Source of the DNA: Mycolicibacterium chlorophenolicum | GTDB lineage: Bacteria > Actinomycetota > Actinomycetes > Mycobacteriales > Mycobacteriaceae | DNA length: 64,000 bases | Reading direction: 5' to 3' | NCBI RefSeq assembly: GCF_001044235.1 | Contig: NZ_JYNL01000069.1 | Location: forward strand, 704,780 to 768,779 | Shown here: positions 10,314-18,179 of the stretch, in pieces | How positions within the stretch are numbered: the first letter of the stretch is position 1 | How the letters are laid out: each line of letters opens with the position of its first letter | Program-made: the position numbers and the translations under genes | Notes under the pieces: generated by a model | What the model saw: only the letters and a program-made list of their open reading frames with translations | Databases searched by the model: none | What the model was told of the DNA's origin: nothing

Positions 10314-10333
10314 GCCCAACCGCTTGGTTGGGC
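10314..10333. promoter_or_regulatory. Candidate TetR-type operator upstream of fadA
   Basis: GCCCAACC-GCTT-GGTTGGGC is an 8-bp perfect inverted repeat with a 4-nt spacer, about 95 bp upstream of the fadA ATG. Arm length and spacing fit TetR-family sites that often control fatty-acid genes. No matching regulator is adjacent, so the partner is unknown. Confidence 0.4.
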
Positions 10334-10352
10334 CGCCCTCTGAAGCCAGGAC

Positions 10353-10408
10353 GAGCAGACACGAACTCGCGCGATCCGGGATCAGATCACGCGAGTTCCT
10401 GTCTGCTC
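10353..10408. terminator. Long inverted repeat downstream of the small protein gene
   Basis: Arms of 24 nt (10353-10376 and 10385-10408) pair with about three mismatches around an 8-nt loop. It follows the stop of the 62-aa gene (10422) and precedes the fadA promoter region, so it probably ends transcription coming from the right. Confidence 0.65.
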
Positions 10409-10421
10409 GCGGAGAGAAGTG

Positions 10422-10610
10422 CTAGCTGGCTGAGCCTTCGGTGTCGTCGAAGAACGACCACTCGCCGTCGTGCTCGACTTCCATGCGCCACCCCAACTCG
10501 GAGTTGTCCGCACGCTGATCGACGAACCAGGCGTGGGCGTCTTCGGCGCTCTCGATGTCCTTGGTTTCGACGATGTCGCCCTTGGGGTTGAGCACGCGGT
10601 AGGTAGCCAT
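10422..10610 (-). CDS. Small conserved-looking protein, function unknown
   Basis: 62 aa, MATYRVLNPKG start, acidic and aromatic-rich (DAHAWFVDQRADNSELGW, EHDGEWSFFDD). No signal peptide or TM segment; no known motif recognised. ATG at 10610 is preferred, though a GTG at 10643 would add eleven residues and bring it within 3 bp of the OYE stop. It follows the OYE gene on the same strand and ends before a long hairpin, so it may be the last gene of that transcript. Confidence 0.7.
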   Translation of the reverse strand: MATYRVLNPKGDIVETKDIESAEDAHAWFVDQRADNSELGWRMEVEHDGEWSFFDDTEGSAS

Positions 10611-10645
10611 GGCGGAGGTGTTTCCCGCCCACGACCACTTCACAC

Positions 10646-11752
10646 CTACGCCGAGCGGGGCGTCACCAATTCGTCCAACGTGGGGTAGTCGATGTAGCCC
10701 GCCGGCCCCGGGGCGTAGAACGTCGCCACGTCAGGCTCGTTGAGTTCGGCGCCGGCGGTCAGCCGAGTCACCAGGTCCGGGTTCGCGAGGAAGGCCCGCC
10801 CGACGGCGGCCGCACTGATCACGCCCCACTCGGCGAGGTTCTCCAGCATCGCGAAGTCGGTGTCGACGGTGCGCGGGGTGTTGAGCACCAGCGTGCCGTC
10901 CCACTGCGTGCGCAGCGCCGCGAACGCCGGCGCCGATGGCTCGCTCACGATGTGCAGATAGGCGATCTTCAGCGAGGAGATCCGGCACAGCAGCAACTCG
11001 TAAGCGCTCACCTGATCGATTTCGTGCATGTCGCCGGCGCCGTTCCCGGGCGAAATCCGCAGCCCGACGCGGTCGGCGCCGATCTCGTCAGCGACGGCCT
11101 CCACGACCTCGGCGGCGAAGCGGGCCCGGTTCTCCGGGGAGCCGCCGTAGACGTCGGTGCGCTGGTTGACGACGTCGGACAGGAACTCGTGGAGCAGATA
11201 GCCGTTGGCAGAATGGATTTCGACGCCGTCCATGCCGGCGTCGATCGCACGGCGGGCCGCGGAGCGGAATTGACCGACGATCTCGGCGATCTCACTGACG
11301 GTCAGTGCGCGCGGCACGGGCAGCGGCTTCTTCCCCGTAGGCGTGTGCGTCACCAGGTCGGCGGCGATCGGCGAGGGCCCCACCGCTTCGAACCCGCTGA
11401 TGTCGGGGTGTGCCATCCGTCCGACATGCCACAACTGCACGAACATCTTTCCGCCCGCCCGGTGCACGGCCGAGGCGATCTCCGCCCACTTGTCCTGCTG
11501 CCGGTCGGTGTAGATGCCGGGAGTGTTCATGTAGGCGCCGTTGGCCTGTTCGCAGACCGCGGTCGCCTCGCTGATGATGAGCCCCGCCGCGGCGCGCTGC
11601 GCGTAATACTCCGCCGCCAGCGACGACGGCGTGCCGTCGGCGTCGGCGCGTGATCGGGTCAGGGGCGCCATGAAGAGACGGTTGGCGACGCTCACTGCAC
11701 CGACGGTGCTGGGCTGCAGGAGTGCGGACTGTTCGCCGAGGGTGAAGGTCAT
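10646..11752 (-). CDS. Alkene reductase, Old Yellow Enzyme family
   Basis: 368 aa FMN-dependent TIM barrel. Recognised by NRLFMAPLTRSRAD near the N-terminus, HVGRMAHPDISG (OYE active-site region), DGVEIHSANGYLLHEFLSD, RTDVYGGSPENRARF and the C-terminal GRAFLANPDLV phosphate-binding segment. It reduces activated C=C bonds using NAD(P)H. Start at ATG 11752 (MTFTLGEQ), where family similarity begins; the open frame extends far upstream without protein-like sequence. RidA lies upstream on the same strand and a MarR gene is divergent, suggesting induction by reactive or electrophilic compounds. Confidence 0.93.
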   Translation of the reverse strand: MTFTLGEQSALLQPSTVGAVSVANRLFMAPLTRSRADADGTPSSLAAEYYAQRAAAGLIISEATAVCEQANGAYMNTPGIYTDRQQDKWAEIASAVHRAGGKMFVQLWHVGRMAHPDISGFEAVGPSPIAADLVTHTPTGKKPLPVPRALTVSEIAEIVGQFRSAARRAIDAGMDGVEIHSANGYLLHEFLSDVVNQRTDVYGGSPENRARFAAEVVEAVADEIGADRVGLRISPGNGAGDMHEIDQVSAYELLLCRISSLKIAYLHIVSEPSAPAFAALRTQWDGTLVLNTPRTVDTDFAMLENLAEWGVISAAAVGRAFLANPDLVTRLTAGAELNEPDVATFYAPGPAGYIDYPTLDELVTPRSA

Positions 11753-11805
11753 GCTGGACTCAAGCGCACCGACGGGGCGGTTCATTCCCGAGGCGATGCG
11801 TCGCG

Positions 11806-12222
11806 TCAGTCGCCGACGACAGCGCTGACCCGGATCTCGACGCGCATCCCGTTCGCCGCAAGCGCGCTGACACCGGTCGCCGTCCAGATCGGCATGCGCT
11901 CGGGCATCCACGTCCGCAACTGATCGACCATGACCTCGGCGTGCACCGGATCGATCGCCGCGCCTGCACTGGCCACGTGATAGGAGTTCACGTGCACGAC
12001 GTCCTGCCAGCTCGCACCCGCCGCGGCGAGCGTGCGTTCCACGTTCTCGAACGCTCGGGCGATCTCGTCTGCCAGGGACTCGGGGAAGTTCAGGTCGTCG
12101 TCCCAGCCGCCCTGGCCCGAGATCTCGACGCGGTCGCCGATCCGGACCGCCTGGCTGTAGTGCCGCGTGTCGCGGAACATCTCGCCGTAGCCGGGGGTGA
12201 CGAAGAACTCGACATCGGACAT
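11806..12222 (-). CDS. RidA/YjgF family protein
   Basis: 138 aa. RidA fold signatures: YSQAVRIGDRVEISGQGG, a NVERTLAAAGASWQDVVHVNSYH segment and the C-terminal RVEIRVSAVVGD in place of the usual VEIEAIAV. Canonical RidA deaminates reactive enamine/imine intermediates. The Arg of the canonical IPRSCVEVARLP segment is not obvious, so substrate use may differ. It is first gene of the RidA-OYE transcript; two MarR-type operators lie 20-70 bp upstream of its ATG. Confidence 0.88.
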   Translation of the reverse strand: MSDVEFFVTPGYGEMFRDTRHYSQAVRIGDRVEISGQGGWDDDLNFPESLADEIARAFENVERTLAAAGASWQDVVHVNSYHVASAGAAIDPVHAEVMVDQLRTWMPERMPIWTATGVSALAANGMRVEIRVSAVVGD

Positions 12223-12242
12223 GGGCTGACCTTTCGTTGATT

Positions 12243-12291
12243 ACTTCATGCTTGAACTGACCATAACACTCAATCACTTCATGCGTGAAGT
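12243..12291. promoter_or_regulatory. Pair of MarR-type operators between ridA and marR
   Basis: ACTTCATGCTTGAACT (12243-12258) and ACTTCATGCGTGAAGT (12276-12291) are near-identical inverted repeats whose centres are 33 bp apart, about three helical turns. They occupy the divergent promoter between the RidA/OYE transcript and the MarR gene, the usual place for MarR self- and target regulation. Confidence 0.75.
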
Positions 12292-12347
12292 TATTCCGCG
12301 CGAGCACTTCCGAGGGAAAACCTGCCGGTGGCCGATACGCTCCGAAG

Positions 12348-12842
12348 ATGGCACCGAGCAAGGATCCGACCTGGCTGAACGGGAACGAGAAAGAGGCGTG
12401 GACGGGCCTGGTCTCGCTCATGCTGCTTCTCCCCGGCAAGCTCGAGGCTCCGTTGCGCGACGTGGATCTGACCCTGTTCGAATACCTCACGCTGAGCCAT
12501 CTGTCCGAGGCGCCGGATCGCCGAATCCGCATGAGTGAGTTGGCGTTTCTGACCAACGGGTCGCTGTCTCGGCTGTCCAACGTGGTGAAACGCTTCGAGC
12601 AGCGCGGGTGGGTGACCCGTTCGACCGACCCCGATGACGGCCGCTACACGCTGGCCCATCTGACCGAGGACGGTTATCGCCTCGTGGTCGAGGCCGCGCC
12701 GATTCACGTGCGCGCCGTCCGGGAACTGGTGCTCGATCCGCTCTCCCCCACCGATCTGCGAGCGCTGGCGCGCATCGCGGACAAACTGCGTGTGGTCCAC
12801 CCCAACCTCGAGAAGGCTCCACGGGACGGACGGCGGTCGTGA
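12348..12842 (+). CDS. MarR-family transcriptional regulator
   Basis: 164 aa winged-helix protein. DLTLFEYLTLSHLSEAPD, then the recognition region MSELAFLTNGSLSRLSNVVK, then the wing RSTDPDDGRYTLAHLTEDG. The ATG at 12348 is used because the 21 upstream in-frame codons run through the palindromic operator. Its stop overlaps the lhgO GTG (GTGA), implying translational coupling. It probably represses the divergent RidA/OYE genes and itself. Confidence 0.9.
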   Translation: MAPSKDPTWLNGNEKEAWTGLVSLMLLLPGKLEAPLRDVDLTLFEYLTLSHLSEAPDRRIRMSELAFLTNGSLSRLSNVVKRFEQRGWVTRSTDPDDGRYTLAHLTEDGYRLVVEAAPIHVRAVRELVLDPLSPTDLRALARIADKLRVVHPNLEKAPRDGRRS

Positions 12843-14038
12843 CCGCAGCACACCGCGTCGATGTCATCGTGATCGGCGGCGGCATCGTCGGACTCGCGAC
12901 CGCGTGGAAGATCCAGCAACGCCGTCCCGGAGTGTCGGTCGCGGTTCTGGAGAAGGAGCCCGGCGTGGCCCAGCACCAGACGGGCCACAACAGCGGCGTC
13001 ATCCACTCGGGCATCTATTACGAACCCGGCAGCCTCAAAGCCACCCTCTGCAAGCGCGGCGCCCAGGAGACCAAGGACTTCGCCACGGCACACGGCATCC
13101 CGTTTCGCACGACCGGCAAACTGCTGGTCGCGACCGACGAAACAGAGCACGGGCGCATGCTGGCCCTCCACGAGCGTGCCCTGGTCAACGGCCTCGACGT
13201 GCGACTCGTGGACGCTGCCGAACTGCGGCGCGCCGAGCCCCACATCCGCGGGCTCGGCGCCATCGAGGTGTCCACCACAGGCATCATCGACTACGCGCGC
13301 GTCTGCGAAACCCTGGCGGCCCTGGTTGTCGCGGCCGGCGGCGAGGTGGTGACCGGCACGACGGTCACGGATGTCCACGAAGCGGCCACCGAGGTCGTCG
13401 TGGACACCGAAGCCGGCATCTGGCGCGCAGAGCGCCTCGTCGCCTGCGCGGGGCTGCAGGCTGATCGCATCGCCGCGATGGCCGGTATCGACGTCGACGT
13501 GCGGATCATTCCGTTCCGGGGTGAGTATTACTCGCTGCCGCCGTACCGCGCGGACCTCGTCGCGCGCCTCATCTATCCGATTCCGGATCCGGCCCTGCCG
13601 TTCCTCGGAGTGCACCTCAGCCCGACTATCGACGGCGGAATCACCGTGGGCCCCAACGCCGTTCTCGGGTTTTCGCGCGAGGACTATCGGAAAGGCGCCG
13701 TGAAAGTGCGCGATGTGCTCGATTATGCGCGTTATCCGGGGATGTGGCGGGTCGCGCGGGCCAACGTGCGCACCGGAATCCACGAGATGAAGAATTCGCT
13801 GTTCAAGCGCGGATATCTCGCCGAATGCCAGAAGTACTGTCCCGAACTGCAATTGAGCGATCTTCTGCCCCGCGAAGCGGGGATCAGAGCTCAGGCTGTC
13901 CGTCGGGACGGGACGCTGGTGCACGACTTCCTGCTGGAGAGGACGCCCCGCAGCATCCATGTGCTGAATGCACCGTCGCCGGCGGCGACGTCGGCACTCC
14001 CGATCGGTCAGACCCTGGCCGAGGGGCTCCTGCCGTAG
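12839..14038 (+). CDS. lhgO: L-2-hydroxyglutarate oxidase-type FAD oxidoreductase
   Basis: 399 aa DAO-superfamily flavoprotein. N-terminal dinucleotide fold VIGGGIVGLATAW, then HQTGHNSGVIHSGIYYEPGS, the LhgO signature around the FAD site, and C-terminal REAGIRAQAV and DFLLERTPRSIHVLNAPSPAATS. Members oxidise L-2-hydroxyglutarate to 2-oxoglutarate, passing electrons to the respiratory chain. GTG start overlaps the marR stop by 4 nt. It ends 15 bp from the convergent E2 gene. Strong family match; the physiological substrate in this cluster is inferred. Confidence 0.9.
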   Translation: MTAAHRVDVIVIGGGIVGLATAWKIQQRRPGVSVAVLEKEPGVAQHQTGHNSGVIHSGIYYEPGSLKATLCKRGAQETKDFATAHGIPFRTTGKLLVATDETEHGRMLALHERALVNGLDVRLVDAAELRRAEPHIRGLGAIEVSTTGIIDYARVCETLAALVVAAGGEVVTGTTVTDVHEAATEVVVDTEAGIWRAERLVACAGLQADRIAAMAGIDVDVRIIPFRGEYYSLPPYRADLVARLIYPIPDPALPFLGVHLSPTIDGGITVGPNAVLGFSREDYRKGAVKVRDVLDYARYPGMWRVARANVRTGIHEMKNSLFKRGYLAECQKYCPELQLSDLLPREAGIRAQAVRRDGTLVHDFLLERTPRSIHVLNAPSPAATSALPIGQTLAEGLLP

Positions 14039-14053
14039 GGGTCGCGACGAGCT

Positions 14054-15316
14054 TCAGATCAGGATCGTGAGTGGGTTCTCGATTCGCCTCGTGAACGCCG
14101 ACATCCACTGCGCCGCCACCGATCCGTCGATCACCCGGTGATCGGCCGAGAGGTTGACGGTCATGACCGAGCCGACCGTCAGCGCTCCGTCTTCGACGAC
14201 AGGGCGTTGCGCGGCCGCGCCGACAGCGAGAATGCCGGAGTGGGGCGGGTTGAGGATCGCCGAAAAGCCGTCGACGCCGTACATTCCGAGGTTGGAGACC
14301 GAGAAGCTGCCGCCCTCGAGCTCCTGCTGCTTGAGCTTCCCGGCGCGAGCCCGCTCGGCGAGATCAGCGACCCGGGTGGCGATCCCCGACAGCGGCAAGT
14401 TGTCGACCCCGCGCAGCACCGGTGTCAGCAGGCCGCCCTCCACCGCAACAGCCACCGCGATGTCCACTCCCGAGAACTGCCGGATCGCGTCGCCGGTGAA
14501 GATGACATTGGCCTCGGGCACCTCCACCAGTGCGCCCGCCACGGCCTTGAGCACAAAATCGTTGACCGAGATCTTGTTGGTGCCCGCGGCGTTGACCGAC
14601 CGGCGCAGATCCAAGAGTGCGTCGACACGACAGTCGGCGGTGACGTAGAAGTGCGGAACGGTGGTCTTGCTCTCGGTGAGCCGACGCGCAATCGCCCTGC
14701 GCATGCCGCTCAGCGGAACGTCGCGGTAGGGGGTACCCGGCTCAGCCGAAGTCCCCTGGGCGGGCGCCGACGTCGTCGGTGTCTCCTCCGGCGGCGTCGT
14801 CGCTAACCGATCCAGGTCTCGTCGCACGATCCGTCCTCCGGGACCCGTGCCGGCCACGGTCGTCAGATCGATACCTTTCTCGCCGGCCAGTTTCCGCACC
14901 AGCGGAGTGGCGAACAGCCTTCGCCCGTTGCCCGCGGGTGCGCCCTGGCGGTCGTCGTCCATCGTGGTGACCGTGCTCTGCGGTCGGTCGTCGGTGTCCT
15001 CCAACACCGGTGCCGCGGATTCCGGGTCGCGGGGTGCCGCCGCCGGTGCCGGCGCGGCGTCATCCGGCTCGTGCGCCTCCCCTGCCCGGGTCACCTTCGC
15101 GATAGGTTCGCCTACCGCTATCGGCACGCCGGGCTCGGCCAAGAGCTCGGCAACTGTCCCGTCCACCTCAGCGGAGTACTCGACAACCGCCTTCTCCGTT
15201 TCGATCTCGGCGATGGGGTCCCCGACGCTGATCTCCTGTCCGACGGCGACCAACCAGGTCTGGATGACGGCTTCACCAGTGTTGGCCAGCACCTCGGGCA
15301 TCCTCACGACGGCCAT
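14054..15316 (-). CDS. 2-oxoacid dehydrogenase E2 (dihydrolipoamide acyltransferase)
   Basis: 420 aa. One lipoyl domain at residues 1-78 with the lipoyl-Lys in IETEKAVVEY, an Ala/Pro-rich linker, a peripheral-subunit-binding domain (ATPLVRKLAGEKGIDLTTV, GPGGRIVRRDL), and a C-terminal catalytic domain with HFYVTADCRVD, GGSFSVSNLGMYG and the active-site DHRVIDG. It transfers an acyl group from E1 to CoA. ATG overlaps the E1 stop by one base (TGATG), so the two are coupled. No E3 gene is nearby. Acyl specificity (pyruvate, acetoin or branched-chain) is not evident. Confidence 0.92.
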   Translation of the reverse strand: MAVVRMPEVLANTGEAVIQTWLVAVGQEISVGDPIAEIETEKAVVEYSAEVDGTVAELLAEPGVPIAVGEPIAKVTRAGEAHEPDDAAPAPAAAPRDPESAAPVLEDTDDRPQSTVTTMDDDRQGAPAGNGRRLFATPLVRKLAGEKGIDLTTVAGTGPGGRIVRRDLDRLATTPPEETPTTSAPAQGTSAEPGTPYRDVPLSGMRRAIARRLTESKTTVPHFYVTADCRVDALLDLRRSVNAAGTNKISVNDFVLKAVAGALVEVPEANVIFTGDAIRQFSGVDIAVAVAVEGGLLTPVLRGVDNLPLSGIATRVADLAERARAGKLKQQELEGGSFSVSNLGMYGVDGFSAILNPPHSGILAVGAAAQRPVVEDGALTVGSVMTVNLSADHRVIDGSVAAQWMSAFTRRIENPLTILI

Positions 15317-17505
15317 CAGTGCACCTGCCCCATCCCGGCGCGAATCTTCTCCAGGCCGGTGACCACTTCCTCGGTGCGCGCAATGGCGGCTCGCTCCAGC
15401 ACCCGCGAGATGCTGGGCGAGGCCTCCCCGCCGGAAACGCGTTCCACGGGTTGGTCCAGCCAGTCGAAGAGCCTGCGCTGGATCTCGTCGGCCAGCCATC
15501 CTCCATACGATGTTCCGCGTGCGCCCTGCTCGACGATCAGCACCGCGTTGGTCTTCTTGACGCTGGCCTCGATGGTGTCCCAATCGAGGGACGCGCGGTC
15601 CAGCCAGCGCAGGTCGATCAACTCGGCGTCGATTCCGGTCTGCTCGATGGCTTCGGCACAGTGGGCCACCATCGACAGATAGCTGATCACGGTCACCTCC
15701 GCACCGGTGCGACGGACGGCGGCACGGCCGGGAGGGATGATGTAGTCGAGATCCCCGTCCGGGACCTGATCGGCGGTGCTGTATAGGTCCACGTGCTCGA
15801 TCACCAGTACCGGATCTTGCAGCGCCAGTGCGGCGTTCATCAGTCCGACGTAGTCGGCCGCCGTGGAGGGAGCCACGATGCGCCAGCCGGGGCTGGTCGC
15901 GAAGATCCCGGCAGGGTCCATCAGGTGCTGGGAACCGTAGCCGGAACCCATGGCGACCTTGGTGCGCAGCACGATCGGGACAGGGTTCTCACCGCCGAAC
16001 ATGTGGCGGGCCTTGCCGATCTGATTGAACACCTGGTCGGCAGCCACCCACATGAAGTCGGGATACATGAATTCCACGACGGGCCGGAACCGGCCGTCGA
16101 GCGCCAGCCCACCACCGAGACCGGTGAACGCGTTCTCACTGATCGGCGTCCCGACCACGCGGTCATCCCCGTACTTGGCCAATCCCTTGGTCGCACCGTT
16201 GGTTCCGCCACCCAGGCGATGCACGTCCTCACCGAAGATCACGATGCGCTCGTCGGCGGCCATCCGACGGTCCATCACCCCGGCCACCGCTTCGACGAAT
16301 CTGGTCTTGCGCCAGGGACCCTCGTACGCGGTGGGTTCGAGTGCCGTCAGCGAATCCAATTCGGAGGCATCACCGCGGACCCCGACGTTGACGAAGCCGG
16401 GATCAGGCCACAGCTCCGGGCGAATGCGCCGCTTTCCCGCGGAGTCCGGATCCGGTTCCAGTAGTTCCGCCACCGCCGCCGCCATCGCTTCCTTGGACTG
16501 CCGGCGCAACTCGGCCACGCCCTCGTCATCGATGAGCTTGAGCTTCGTCATCTCTGCGGCGGTCCGGTCGAGTGGATCGCGGGCGCGCCACTGGGCTTCT
16601 TCGTTCTTGTCGCGGTATCCGAATGCGCTGCCGGGGTACGGCCCGTTCTGGTGGAAGAAGCGATAGACCTCGGCTTCGACCACCGCCGGCCCCTCGCCGG
16701 CGCGCATCCTGGCGGCAGCCTGCTCGGTGGCCAGGTGAACCGCCAGCGGATCCATCCCGTCGACCCGCCAGCCGGGGATGCCGAACCCTTGTCCTCGCAC
16801 CGACAATCGTGGGTCGGCGGTGATCTCGTCGACTCGGGTGGACACCGCGTAGAGATTGTTCTCGATGAAGAAGCAGAACGGCAGTTTCCAGGCCGCCGCG
16901 AGGTTCATCGACTCCAGTACCGACCCGATCTGGCTGGAGCCGTCGCCGAAATAGCTGATGGTCACATCGTCTGTTCCACTGTGCTTCTGCGCCCACGCAT
17001 TACCCGCGCCCATCGGCACGCCGCCGCCGACGATCGCGTTGGTGCCCAACGCTCCCGCCTCGAACCACTGCAGGTGCATCGAGCCGCCCCGGCCGCGGCA
17101 GAACCCCTGCGCCAACCCGAGAATTTCGGCGAGCGTGCGTTGCAGGACCCGTTGGATCTTCGGCGTGACAGGTGCGGCCGGGTCGATGATGCCACCGGCA
17201 ACGTGGGTCAGCGCTTTGGCGAGGAATTGGTGGTGACCGCGGTGGGAACCGTTGACCGCATCGGAGGAGCGCAAGCCGACGATGGATCCAACCGCGCCGC
17301 CCTCCTGGCCGATGCTGGAGTGCGCGGGGCCGTGCACCAACCCTTCGCCGGCGAGTTCCAGGACCGTCTCCTCGAACGCGCGGATGAGGTGGAGTTCGGC
17401 CAGCATCGTTCCGAGCAGTGCCGGGTCAGCGGCTTTCCAGTCCTTGGCGGTGGTCCTCAGCTCGACCCACGGCGAGCCGGTCTCCAGGCGGCGTTCGGTT
17501 GGCAT
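15316..17505 (-). CDS. 2-oxoacid dehydrogenase E1, alpha and beta fused
   Basis: 729 aa. The N-terminal half is an E1-alpha TPP domain: GPAHSSIGQEGGAVG, GGGVPMGAGNAWA and the TPP motif GDGSSQIG...ENN. The C-terminal half, from about residue 385, is E1-beta: FGEDVHRLGGGTNGATKG, GTPISENAFTGLGGG, EFMYPDFMWVAADQ and VVEFMYP-type strands. Single-chain alpha-beta E1 proteins are known in actinobacteria, usually for acetoin or 2-oxoacid oxidation. Start is uncertain: ATG at 17505 has GAGGGA upstream; 17514, 17520 and 17571 are alternatives, but the last lies in the putative operator. Operon with E2. Confidence 0.9.
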   Translation of the reverse strand: MPTERRLETGSPWVELRTTAKDWKAADPALLGTMLAELHLIRAFEETVLELAGEGLVHGPAHSSIGQEGGAVGSIVGLRSSDAVNGSHRGHHQFLAKALTHVAGGIIDPAAPVTPKIQRVLQRTLAEILGLAQGFCRGRGGSMHLQWFEAGALGTNAIVGGGVPMGAGNAWAQKHSGTDDVTISYFGDGSSQIGSVLESMNLAAAWKLPFCFFIENNLYAVSTRVDEITADPRLSVRGQGFGIPGWRVDGMDPLAVHLATEQAAARMRAGEGPAVVEAEVYRFFHQNGPYPGSAFGYRDKNEEAQWRARDPLDRTAAEMTKLKLIDDEGVAELRRQSKEAMAAAVAELLEPDPDSAGKRRIRPELWPDPGFVNVGVRGDASELDSLTALEPTAYEGPWRKTRFVEAVAGVMDRRMAADERIVIFGEDVHRLGGGTNGATKGLAKYGDDRVVGTPISENAFTGLGGGLALDGRFRPVVEFMYPDFMWVAADQVFNQIGKARHMFGGENPVPIVLRTKVAMGSGYGSQHLMDPAGIFATSPGWRIVAPSTAADYVGLMNAALALQDPVLVIEHVDLYSTADQVPDGDLDYIIPPGRAAVRRTGAEVTVISYLSMVAHCAEAIEQTGIDAELIDLRWLDRASLDWDTIEASVKKTNAVLIVEQGARGTSYGGWLADEIQRRLFDWLDQPVERVSGGEASPSISRVLERAAIARTEEVVTGLEKIRAGMGQVH

Positions 17506-17560
17506 GTCCCTCATCTCCATCGACCTGGTTGCGGTGTGATGCAGGTCCCACCGTAACTCA

Positions 17561-17636
17561 ATTGGATCCACTTTGGCCAGAAGTCTTCTCTCCAGACTGG
17601 GTAGAAGCTATTCTTCGGGGACTATTGGATCCACTT
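17561..17636. promoter_or_regulatory. Two direct repeats, candidate GntR operators
   Basis: ATTGGATCCACTT occurs at 17561-17573 and again at 17624-17636, 63 bp apart (about six helical turns), in the divergent space between the E1-E2 operon and the VOC-GntR-ALDH-CMD operon. TTGGATCCA is partly palindromic, similar to sites bound by FCD-type GntR regulators, and such a gene lies 540 bp downstream. Confidence 0.7.
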
Positions 17637-17653
17637 CAGGAAGGCGGGCAACG

Positions 17654-18178
17654 ATGCCTCTGCCAGGAATGGTCGGCACCGACCACATCGGCTTCACGGT
17701 GCCCGACCTGGAGCGGGCCCATGAGTTCTTCGTGGGCATTCTCGGCTGCACGCACGTCTACACGCTCGGCCCGTTCGCGCATGACGACGACTGGATGAAG
17801 GACCATCTCAACGTCCATCCGCGCACGGTGATGCGCGAACTGCGGTTCTACCGCTGCGGCACCGGCGCCAACTTCGAGGTGTTCGAGTACGAGGCCGCCG
17901 ACGGGCAGACGGGGCCACCGCGCAACAGCGATATCGGCGGGCATCACCTCGCGTTCTACGTGCACGACATCGATGCCGCGGTGCAGTATCTGCACGCCGA
18001 AGGGATCGAGGTACTCGGAGAACCGACCGCGAGCCGAAACGCCAGCGAGGGTCAGCGCTGGGTGTACTTTCTGAGCCCGTGGGGCATGCAATTCGAACTG
18101 GTCAGCTTCCCCGAGGGCAAGGCCTACGAGGCCGATGCCGAGGTGCTGCTGTGGAATCCGAATCATCCGGCGGACTGA
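17654..18178 (+). CDS. VOC (glyoxalase/extradiol dioxygenase fold) protein
   Basis: 174 aa, one vicinal-oxygen-chelate domain: TDHIGFTVPDLERAHEFFVG (metal-ligand His), FEVFEYEAADG, then GGHHLAFYVHDIDAAVQYL and WVYFLSPWGMQFELVSFP with the terminal ligand Glu. AGGAAGG upstream of ATG 17654 supports this start over earlier in-frame codons, which cross the operator repeats. First gene of a tight operon, 1 bp before the GntR start. Likely a metal-dependent catabolic enzyme such as a dioxygenase, lyase or isomerase; reaction unknown. Confidence 0.87.
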   Translation: MPLPGMVGTDHIGFTVPDLERAHEFFVGILGCTHVYTLGPFAHDDDWMKDHLNVHPRTVMRELRFYRCGTGANFEVFEYEAADGQTGPPRNSDIGGHHLAFYVHDIDAAVQYLHAEGIEVLGEPTASRNASEGQRWVYFLSPWGMQFELVSFPEGKAYEADAEVLLWNPNHPAD

Positions 18179-18179
18179 C

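Noticed and set aside
11753..12580. Long upstream extension of the OYE gene
   Set aside because: The extension runs over the RidA gene and divergent promoter in another frame; OYE homology begins at MTFTLG.
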